Below, in pieces: positions 19,290 to 27,270 of a DNA stretch of 64,000 bases. A program made the translations under genes and the position numbers. Under the pieces are notes generated by a model. That model did no database searches and was not told the DNA's origin. It was given only the letters and a program-made list of their open reading frames with translations. This DNA comes from Balanoglossus misakiensis (taxonomy: Eukaryota; Hemichordata), in NCBI GenBank assembly GCA_040954595.2, contig CM082577.2, positions 14,446,001 through 14,510,000 of the forward strand. The letters run 5' to 3'. Position 1 is the stretch's first letter. Every line of letters begins with the position of its first letter.

Positions 19290-19971
19290 TCATCGTCTTA
19301 AAGTATGAGTAGTATAAATAAACACGACGTATCATATATTAAATGTGTAATGTGTTCATATAACTCTCACCAATGAGTCCGCCACAATTACACATCCAAC
19401 ACATTCAATACCCACTGTGTAAACTCGCCGGTGTTTTGTGTATACGAACGGGTTAAACGTATTAAAGGTAAATGAGCTTAACCTGGATAAAAATATTAAA
19501 GTGTTAAATAACCTCATATATGCTTTTAATTATGTCTATTAAATGATATTTCATGATAATATATCAAGCTCAACACTTATTTACGACAAAACGGTCAAAA
19601 CTAAAAGAAAGACTAAAATTCCTGCAATTTTTTTTAAAAAGGTGCAATATTGCAATGAAAAGGGATTAAGATATAATGTCTCAGCGATGTACATTTGCTT
19701 CCATGATCTCTAGTGGATGAGATCATGTCTGTTTATGAAGTTTGAATATTTAATTATTGCAAACATGTATACCATTGCACCTGCAGAGTGTAGTAGCATT
19801 ATATACATAGTCAATCAAAGAAAAAAATACGCCGAATTGGTTAATTTCATATCGCTTGTTTATTTTTATTTGTTTTCTACACACACAAAAAGCACACTCA
19901 TATTTTGCCAATAACAACTGCTTAGATGAGTTTCCACAGACCCGTGTTCATTCTATCGCGACGTGCTAAAA
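19290..19971. other. AT-rich convergent intergenic region
   Basis: Between two convergent genes. It contains AATAAA for the + gene (about 19316) and several A/T-rich runs. No ORF with support, no clear repeat. Confidence 0.5.
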
Positions 19972-22900
19972 TTAGTGGTTTAACCGCGCGCGTTTTCTCA
20001 CAGGTTGCGGGTGTACCTGTTCAGACGTCACCTTGTCCGATCCCCATCCAAACGCTCTATATTTGTCACGTCTGACAATCACTCTTTCAGCTATCATGCG
20101 GTTAAGTTCGGCCAAGAATACAGTCACGCTTTCACATTTTGTTTCAAGATGCTTGATAGTCGAGTCCGCAACAAGACTCACGTATGCCTTTCTTTTTGAC
20201 ACGTGACCATTTTCGAGGACTATGCGATCCGCTTCGTGTTCAGCCAACCAGTGCCCTACGACATCACCTCGGATAGCAACAATAGTCGGGTTATCGGAAC
20301 TCGCGTGTTTGTAAGGATTAGTGCATGAATATTGTGGGAGTTGTCCGCCAATTCTATCCACAAAATCGTCCATACTGAGCGTGTCAAACATATACAGAGG
20401 ATTACTTGCTTGGAACTCCTTTGTCCTATCCACATACACAATACTCTTCCGGTCTGTCATGTTGGAGAATATGGTTTTCTCTATGACATTTTTTATGATG
20501 GATTCTCTCGAATTGGCTATGAGCCGAACGTCTATTTTATTGAGGCACAAGAGACTGACATAAGCCTCTGTGGTCGACGTCGTCCCAGAAAAATGTAAAC
20601 AGCGCATGGAAGTGTCCACGGTTGTCTCCACATTATAAAATTCGGCAGGTAGTACATCTGTCTGGATACAGAAGTAATCATTGATACATTCTTTCTCTAA
20701 TGCGCATTGTCTGCGGACACGCGCAACTCTTGGCAATAAATCGTACATAGGGCAGAAAATAGACCAATGAATTGCACTATATCCGGGTTTGTTCAGAGTC
20801 CGGACTAGGACTGTCGATCCGTGTGTTTTGCTTTCTAATGTTCGGAATGCCATTTGCTGCAATAGACGCAAAGTCCCTGGATTGCCAAACGTGATTAACA
20901 GGAATCCATCATCAGTAACATTCGGAGACGACCCATCAAAACTTCGAAGCGTTTCAAGAACTTTATAATGCAAGTACCTCAAACGCGTTTCGTACAAATC
21001 ACAGCTTGCCTCCACCCTTATAGAACAATTAGGCATACTCGTGCCATCTTCCTCACTGGGGTCAAATTGGGCTGACGTGTAATGAAAATTTTCCAAATCC
21101 TCCCCAGAACAATCCTTAGTGTGAGCTCTTGATGGTGTCAGATAATGCAGAAATGCAATTGCTCTCGAGGCATTATCATTCACCCATAGTTCGACCATAC
21201 TGTCCGCAACGACTGCGTCTGAGATATCACCTTGGTCAATGATCGAAAATAGTTTCGCGGACAAAGTTGACATTTTTTCGCTATGCTCGCTGACAAACAC
21301 TTCGGCCGCGTACGGTGCAAGAAACAATAACCGTTGACACACCTGTTTACCTCGACTTACATTACGACCGTCGTTACCTCCATCGGTCACTACCTTGTAT
21401 ACTTGCTTACCTTTGAATTTCATGTTGCTCATGGACACCAGAGCATCTCTGCATCTCTTATTAGCGAGACCCGTAGTTCGTTCTAATTTTTGGATAAAGA
21501 TTTCCTCGTTTGTGAAACATAACCGAAAATAAGTGCAGCCGTTGTCAATTTCTGTATCCTTTGTTGGGTCAATAGCATTCGCATCTGTAACTAGGAATTT
21601 GGCTACCATCCGATCCTGTTGCAAAAATTGATAATGAATTGAAAATGCCGTAATAACATCCGCTGGGTCTGGCGTCTTTTCTATGCAAACTTCGTCGTGT
21701 ATCTCGTGCGCCGGGGTTTTGCCGAGATGATCGACGTGTGCTTTCACTATCTTATCGAATTGCAATTGATCGAACAACTCTTTTCGTTCATTTACTTCTA
21801 ATGATAGGTTTTGCCAAACCTCGATCGAGGGACAACCATAGACTTTAACAATTGCGAATATTTCTGCCAAGACGATCGCCATTTCGAAAATTCTACCTCT
21901 ACTTCTCATGTCATTTCTTAGGCCATAGAGAATACCCAAATCTTCGCATACATCAGCTAATCTATTCCAAGTTACGATCATCGCCCTGTAGTCTATCGGG
22001 TGTTCGTTTAAGGTCCTCCGTGGAAATAACCCTACCTCTTCGATACGAGCATTCTCCATAATGAGGTGCCGTATTGCCCCATAGAGTTGCGGGATACACA
22101 ACTCTTCTACTTTGAATTCTAGAGTATCCGCCTCGGAGGGGACTACGGTCGCGTTATGTTGTGGCACATCAAAAGTGACCATCCGACTGTCTAGTGACTG
22201 ACAAATGTTTTTTTCGTTGGCCGCCATAAAGACTGCATAGTCGCAGATGTTATTCGTTTCTACGTTGATGTGTGAGGTGTGCCCTGTAACGGGATTGGTG
22301 ACAGACTCAACTCTCATGGAACGCGTAATACCAGAGTCTAACTGTTCTTTCATCGTGGCACTCTCGGCCGATTGTTCAGATAAGAGGGGATTGTTTCGAT
22401 CATTCGAGGAGCCAACCACAAACTCAGGATTGAAGCATACCTTTTTGGACAAATCTCTACTTTGCGGTACAAGGCATGACTTTTTCGAGCGGTAATTGAT
22501 CACAAAAGAGTAATCCTTTCCGATTATTGCCTGTGCTACAGCCATAAGCCTCGACTTACCGGCGCCAGGTGGACCGAGAAACAGCCCATGAAATGACATG
22601 GACTTGTGAGGTTTAAGTTGCTTAATTCCAGACAGTAATATGTATAGTACTTCGACGATTGTATGGCGCGTGCCAGTTGCGGTGGAAATCAACTGCAAGA
22701 AATTGAATAGGAACTGATATCCAATGTTTAAAGAGCGATCTCGATCGTATATGATGGGTATCCATTTTCCTGTCTTTTTAGATGACATGGCATTGAGACA
22801 TCGCGACGCAAAGCCAGAAGTGGGATCGAACCATTTGACGCTATCCCTATACGAATTTTGGATGGCCTCGGCGATTTGTAATCGACCTGACTGATGGAGA

Positions 22901-24267
22901 CTCATGTATATTGCGTAGTAGGACGATTTGAGTCTTTCTTGCGAGTACGATTCCGGGGTACATCCTAAGGATTCCAAGACTGTTTTTACAGTGACGATGC
23001 CATTATTTTTGACTCTATATGCAGTATCTGAAAACTGATCGTTCAAATTGTCGGGCGTTACTGCGTAAAGATGCGTGATCGATTTGGATTCTTTCGTTTC
23101 GTTGTCTGTCATGCTAGCAACAAGTGCCTGCGTAGAACGGAAAGGTCTGAGAGAGGGGAAGTAATGTTCCAAAAAATATGTGGGTTGCCACATCTCAACG
23201 CCCAATTCCCATGTAGGAAATTGTAACATTTCTTTGGCTGCCTGCCAATGTGGGTGTATCTTCAACCGCACATCCATATCGTCGGCTGGCGTGTCATATT
23301 CCTCTTCGTCGCTGTCACAACCATTTCCGTCTATTAACAACCGTAGGCGCGCGTCTGCTTGACAATCACTTTCTACCCGTAGTTGAGTGACCAACTGTGC
23401 TATGTCTCTGTTTCGCCCAAACCGACGCGTTGAATAATTCAGAAGGTAATCGGGAGACAGCAATTGTTCTCTCCGTGCCCACGCAGACGTTGTGTCGGTT
23501 TCACGCAATTTGCTGGTCATCTCCGATATGCTGTTCAAATTTTCGTCGGTGAACCTGAAAAAATGATAGAGCTCAATGGCTTTGTCAAAGTCACTCAGGC
23601 GATAGATTTTCGGCATCTTCTTGGCTGCTTCTGAAATATCTCTTACTTTAGTCAATCGCTTAGTACCTGACCCTGTCTCCATATCAAATAAAGCCATACA
23701 CAACGGATCTTGTGTCATCTTTTTGCATACCATGTCTTTCATGTCATCATACTCGAAAGGGTTCATATCACAGTCCTCGACACTTTCGTGCTTACTTTGC
23801 TGTTTAATATAGAATGGTTGTATATCCAATGGAATAAAGTCAGACTGGAGCATCTGATGATACATCCGATAAGAATTGGATATCATCAACATATCCTCCA
23901 CTACACAACGCAATGTTCCCCCTTTCTGATTGGCGTGAATATCTTCATAGACTAACCAGAAAATATAACTATAAGGGTCTAAATTATTCACCACCACTCC
24001 AGTTCCGCAGATATCAACGATTGAACACGCGATAAACGCTTTTCCACCGAGACACTTTACGTGGTTTCCGATACGAAATAAGGTCTGAAGTAGTGTATAT
24101 ATATACGGATTACAACCAAGGAGTGATTTATTGGGGCATTCCAAATCAGCCAGTTCTACAACTAGGCACTTTGTTGAGATCCCAATCCATTTTGTCCACT
24201 CCAGTTGTTCAGGTTTCTTGATCAACCGAGTCGGCCGTATTTCACAGGGCAATAGCCTCTTTTCCAT
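19972..24267 (-). CDS. SF3-type (D5-like) ATPase/helicase, 1431 residues
   Basis: A single frame of 1431 residues. The Walker A motif GPPGAGKS is at 565-572 (preceded by GLFL). About 110 residues on comes an SF3-like signature: a MKEQLDSG segment, then YAVFMAANE (sensor asparagine at 684), then SLDSRMVTFDVP with a probable arginine finger. This order is characteristic of viral superfamily 3 / D5-type helicases that work with AEP primases. The N-terminal half and C-terminal 700 residues are unrecognised; the C-terminus is basic (VRKRARLNH), a likely nuclear signal. A reverse-strand TATAAA (24308-24313) lies about 40 bases before the ATG. It is divergent from the primase gene, 112 bases apart, which suggests a replication module. 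Much longer than poxvirus D5 (about 785 residues), so extra domains are likely. Confidence 0.68.
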   Translation of the reverse strand: MEKRLLPCEIRPTRLIKKPEQLEWTKWIGISTKCLVVELADLECPNKSLLGCNPYIYTLLQTLFRIGNHVKCLGGKAFIACSIVDICGTGVVVNNLDPYSYIFWLVYEDIHANQKGGTLRCVVEDMLMISNSYRMYHQMLQSDFIPLDIQPFYIKQQSKHESVEDCDMNPFEYDDMKDMVCKKMTQDPLCMALFDMETGSGTKRLTKVRDISEAAKKMPKIYRLSDFDKAIELYHFFRFTDENLNSISEMTSKLRETDTTSAWARREQLLSPDYLLNYSTRRFGRNRDIAQLVTQLRVESDCQADARLRLLIDGNGCDSDEEEYDTPADDMDVRLKIHPHWQAAKEMLQFPTWELGVEMWQPTYFLEHYFPSLRPFRSTQALVASMTDNETKESKSITHLYAVTPDNLNDQFSDTAYRVKNNGIVTVKTVLESLGCTPESYSQERLKSSYYAIYMSLHQSGRLQIAEAIQNSYRDSVKWFDPTSGFASRCLNAMSSKKTGKWIPIIYDRDRSLNIGYQFLFNFLQLISTATGTRHTIVEVLYILLSGIKQLKPHKSMSFHGLFLGPPGAGKSRLMAVAQAIIGKDYSFVINYRSKKSCLVPQSRDLSKKVCFNPEFVVGSSNDRNNPLLSEQSAESATMKEQLDSGITRSMRVESVTNPVTGHTSHINVETNNICDYAVFMAANEKNICQSLDSRMVTFDVPQHNATVVPSEADTLEFKVEELCIPQLYGAIRHLIMENARIEEVGLFPRRTLNEHPIDYRAMIVTWNRLADVCEDLGILYGLRNDMRSRGRIFEMAIVLAEIFAIVKVYGCPSIEVWQNLSLEVNERKELFDQLQFDKIVKAHVDHLGKTPAHEIHDEVCIEKTPDPADVITAFSIHYQFLQQDRMVAKFLVTDANAIDPTKDTEIDNGCTYFRLCFTNEEIFIQKLERTTGLANKRCRDALVSMSNMKFKGKQVYKVVTDGGNDGRNVSRGKQVCQRLLFLAPYAAEVFVSEHSEKMSTLSAKLFSIIDQGDISDAVVADSMVELWVNDNASRAIAFLHYLTPSRAHTKDCSGEDLENFHYTSAQFDPSEEDGTSMPNCSIRVEASCDLYETRLRYLHYKVLETLRSFDGSSPNVTDDGFLLITFGNPGTLRLLQQMAFRTLESKTHGSTVLVRTLNKPGYSAIHWSIFCPMYDLLPRVARVRRQCALEKECINDYFCIQTDVLPAEFYNVETTVDTSMRCLHFSGTTSTTEAYVSLLCLNKIDVRLIANSRESIIKNVIEKTIFSNMTDRKSIVYVDRTKEFQASNPLYMFDTLSMDDFVDRIGGQLPQYSCTNPYKHASSDNPTIVAIRGDVVGHWLAEHEADRIVLENGHVSKRKAYVSLVADSTIKHLETKCESVTVFLAELNRMIAERVIVRRDKYRAFGWGSDKVTSEQVHPQPVRKRARLNH

Positions 24268-24307
24268 GCTGATGAGCGATTGTCACTTGACTATTGGTGA
24301 ACAAACA

Positions 24308-24313
24308 TTTATA
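24308..24313 (-). promoter_or_regulatory. TATA box of the SF3 helicase gene
   Basis: TATAAA on the reverse strand, 41-46 bases upstream of the ATG at 24267, inside the 112-base divergent promoter shared with the primase. A weaker gtaaataacc at about 24332-24341 may serve the primase. Confidence 0.55.
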
Positions 24314-24379
24314 ATCGATCAAGGAAATGGCGCGGTAAATAACCATACACATTCGTCTTTTGTTTGCGTCTGCTAAGTC

Positions 24380-25834
24380 ATGGCATGGACAAAAACTCTG
24401 GCAACGTCTGTGTATACGCCAATCGAGTGCTCTGACCCAGTACAAATCAACGAGTTTCAGTTTAATGGGCGGGCCACTAGACAAAAAGTCAGGTATATGA
24501 ACTCATGTAATGTACAGCTGCGAGAACGTGCCCCAAAACAATTGGAATTTGCCCAGAGTTATGCCTTGATGGAACCCCCACCTACATCGAGTAATTTGGG
24601 GGATTGGTTATGCCTAGGTCTGGATACACCGCGAGAGATTATGATTGTAGCTTCTTCGGTGGCACCTTCGTCAGATAGTGCCTCCAGCGCAAGACAGTAT
24701 ACTCTGTTTACGACGTCGGAATTGGATAGCGCGGTTCATCTACAATTATTTCCTGACTATAGTGAAGTATTTAATTCGAAACTGGTTGTTACATGCATCC
24801 CAATCGATGTTGACTCTGACACGAATCGTGGTGAAAATGTATTAAAGTCTATGCTTTCATACGTAAGACTGTTTATGCAACAGGAAATGAAGCAGATAAG
24901 TCGAGAGAGTCTACCGAACCTAAGTGATTGGCCTATGTATGTGTACATGAGCGACACAACCGACAAACTGTCTCTTCATTTATACCAACATCTTCCTTGT
25001 AATATAGTCTTTGCTAATATATCTGAAGTTAAGACATTTATTGACAACGTAAAAAGGCGCATCGCTGATCACAGCCAAGCGCGTAGTATTCTTGGAGAAG
25101 AGTACATACAGTACCAGGGTGAAAAATGCATCCGAAACATTCACACAGGTAAATTTGAACGGGGTGGCGAAACATCCATACACACAGTCCCCTTTGGTAC
25201 TCGAGTGTATTATCAGGAATTTATTGACAGTGGTATATACTGCCCGAACAAAAGCCTTCGACTGCCGTTTTGTTACAAGAAAAACACGGCTGGAGATGAC
25301 CCTCACAAGCGACTAATGCCCTTGACTGTTTTGTGCAATATACACAGCAATGTCCGCCAAGATCAGGTTTACAAAGTCACTACAGCCCTGGTCCACTATC
25401 CACACGATACAAGTGCATTAGCGGGCGCGAATGATCTGTCTGAACTTAAGTATACAACGACTTCGTGGCAAAAGGAAGGAGTATGGGTCCCCAGCAACAT
25501 ACACATTAGTGTAGAAGAAGAAAGAACATTAGTTCATCAAATCATTTCGTTTTTACGGAAGGAATTTTCACTGAACATACATACCTGGACAGCTCATTTC
25601 AAGTCGGGAAGATATCTCTATTTTGATACCAACAACACATTCTGTCCTCGGGTGAACTACTCTCACAAACAAGCTAAACAGTATTTTAAATGGGATCACT
25701 GCACACAAACGCTGACTCAACAGTGTTGGGCATCCAAATGTGAAAATATACCATTAATAGGCGACGTTTGTAAAAAGTTTACAGTGCGAACAAGAGATAC
25801 ACCTTCTCGCAGGAAACGAAAACTAGCACCATAG
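24380..25834 (+). CDS. AEP primase (UL52/PrimPol type)
   Basis: 484 residues. The three catalytic signatures of archaeo-eukaryotic primases are visible in order. Motif I is PIDVDSD (D143, D145), motif II is the S-x-H in KLSLHLY (S198, H200), and motif III is D283 followed by the UL52/PrimPol hallmark IYCPNKSLRLPF (286-297). Near the C-terminus a C-x6-H-x19-C-x4-C pattern (C422, H429, C449, C454) matches the zinc-binding element of UL52/PrimPol primases. The basic tail (SRRKRKLAP) is probably a nuclear signal. It makes RNA or DNA primers for viral replication and is divergent from the SF3 helicase. The last 25 codons are the first unit of a 74-base tandem repeat that continues for five more copies beyond the stop. 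Confidence 0.82.
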   Translation: MAWTKTLATSVYTPIECSDPVQINEFQFNGRATRQKVRYMNSCNVQLRERAPKQLEFAQSYALMEPPPTSSNLGDWLCLGLDTPREIMIVASSVAPSSDSASSARQYTLFTTSELDSAVHLQLFPDYSEVFNSKLVVTCIPIDVDSDTNRGENVLKSMLSYVRLFMQQEMKQISRESLPNLSDWPMYVYMSDTTDKLSLHLYQHLPCNIVFANISEVKTFIDNVKRRIADHSQARSILGEEYIQYQGEKCIRNIHTGKFERGGETSIHTVPFGTRVYYQEFIDSGIYCPNKSLRLPFCYKKNTAGDDPHKRLMPLTVLCNIHSNVRQDQVYKVTTALVHYPHDTSALAGANDLSELKYTTTSWQKEGVWVPSNIHISVEEERTLVHQIISFLRKEFSLNIHTWTAHFKSGRYLYFDTNNTFCPRVNYSHKQAKQYFKWDHCTQTLTQQCWASKCENIPLIGDVCKKFTVRTRDTPSRRKRKLAP

Positions 25835-26201
25835 GCGACGTTTGTAAAAAGTTTACAGTGCGAACAAGAGATACACCTTCTCGCAGGAAACGAAAACTAG
25901 CACCATAGGCGACGTTTGTAAAAAGTTTACAGTGCGAACAAGAGATACACCTTCTCGCAGGAAACGAAAACTAGCACCATAGGCGACGTTTGTAAAAAGT
26001 TTACAGTGCGAACAAGAGATACACCTTCTCGCAGGAAACGAAAACTAGCACCATAGGCGACGTTTGTAAAAAGTTTACAGTGCGAACAAGAGATACACCT
26101 TCTCGCAGGAAACGAAAACTCGCACCATAGGCGACGTTTGTAAAAAGTTTACAGTGCGAACAAGAGATACACCTTCTCGCAGGAAACGAAAACTAGCACC
26201 A
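25758..26201 (+). repeat. 74-bp x 6 tandem repeat from the primase 3' end
   Basis: Units start at 25758, 25832, 25906, 25980, 26054 and 26128; each begins taggcgacgtttgtaaaaag. The first lies inside the primase and contributes its last 25 codons. The remaining five are downstream, and each carries the same stop context. They are nearly identical (one 'ctcgcacc' variant in unit 5). Because 74 is not a multiple of three, only the first unit is read in the primase frame. The last unit abuts the TATATATATATATGG start of the next gene. Confidence 0.95.
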
Positions 26202-26210
26202 TATATATAT

Positions 26211-26807
26211 ATGGACAGCTTAACAATCGCACTGAGACAAGCCTTAGTAGATTTAATATGTGAACTGGCTGACGAAGATGAAAAATCTTTAATACGCCAA
26301 AAACTGGGGGCGGGTCACATAACCACGCCATGTAATCGTCGCCTGCGCGCATTTTATGTCAATCACTTTTCCAGGATACATACTGACATGATAAAAATGA
26401 CTGTCAGAGACACCGTCCTCGCTTTCTCTAGTCAAGACGACGACGAGATTATTGGTCACATAGTGTATACACGAAAATTGGTTACAGGTAAAGTCAAGAG
26501 TACCGCGGCGGCTATAGTATGTTCAATTTGTAATAGCAACGACACAGAGGTCTTGTACCTGAACGTCCATCAGGCTGTCGCGTTCCTATATATTGCTCAT
26601 GTGTGTTTGTGGTTTCATCGTCTGGCTTGCATTCACCCTACGTGGAATCACCATAGGGTCGAGGGGCTAGTTACTGCGTTTGTAAGCGATTTACTGCAAC
26701 ATGGAACTACATCGAAAACACCGCTTGGAAATATCGCCGGATACGTGTGCATGGTCGCGTCGTTCACCGCTGTATGTGTCTTGTTGAGATGGAAATTTTA
26801 TAGATAA
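26211..26807 (+). CDS. Tail-anchored protein with possible Bcl-2-like layout
   Basis: The frame extends upstream into the last tandem repeat, but the natural start is ATG 26211, right after a TA run; this gives 198 residues. The protein is helix-rich and ends with one hydrophobic segment plus a basic tail (IAGYVCMVASFTAVCVLLRW then KFYR), the layout of a C-terminal membrane anchor. The order of helices recalls Bcl-2 proteins: an amphipathic helix near 45-60 (LRAFYVNHFSRIHTDMI), a G-x-IV helix near 82-95, a hydrophobic central hairpin (about 105-140) and a tryptophan-bearing helix (about 145-165). No BH motif is convincing. Large dsDNA viruses often encode Bcl-2 relatives, but this is a hypothesis; a generic tail-anchored protein is equally possible. 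Confidence 0.35.
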   Translation: MDSLTIALRQALVDLICELADEDEKSLIRQKLGAGHITTPCNRRLRAFYVNHFSRIHTDMIKMTVRDTVLAFSSQDDDEIIGHIVYTRKLVTGKVKSTAAAIVCSICNSNDTEVLYLNVHQAVAFLYIAHVCLWFHRLACIHPTWNHHRVEGLVTAFVSDLLQHGTTSKTPLGNIAGYVCMVASFTAVCVLLRWKFYR

Positions 26808-26820
26808 CTTGGTAAAATAT

Positions 26821-27100
26821 GAGTCTTACCACAGGGATTTATTCAGGGAACTCTGCCTACCGCCTGACCTTCTACCTTGCTATACTTGTCTAGTAAGGCA
26901 AGTAGGCGGTCAGCTGGAGGGGTCAGGCGGTAGGAAGAGTTCACCAAAAGAGGGCGCATTTTATCATCCATTGTTTATAATGTGTTGTGTATGAGCAGAG
27001 AAGCCTCAGACAGAAGAGTTGACCGACAACAAATTTATTCAGTTTATATCATATACTTCTTACTTAAACGTTCCCTGAATAAATCCCTGTGGTCTTACTC
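26821..27100. repeat. Nested inverted repeats after the tail-anchored gene
   Basis: Outer arms of 31 bases (26821-26851 and 27070-27100; 28 of 31 match, core ccacagggatttattcaggg). Inner arms gcctaccgcctgacc (26855-26869) and ggtcaggcggtagg (26921-26934), plus a partial third copy (aagtaggcggtcag, 26900-26913). No coding content. Could be a small TIR element or a structured 3' end. Confidence 0.8.
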
Positions 27101-27270
27101 TGTCACAACTAGAAATAAATAAAATCATGTACTGAACATCATTCTCATAGCGTTTCAGTTAATTTGATATGAATCGAATATAAGCGAGGGTCACAATAGG
27201 AATGTGCTACATATTTTATTAGTACACAATATGCAACATTAATTCAAGAACGGTACTCTTCAGTGAATAT

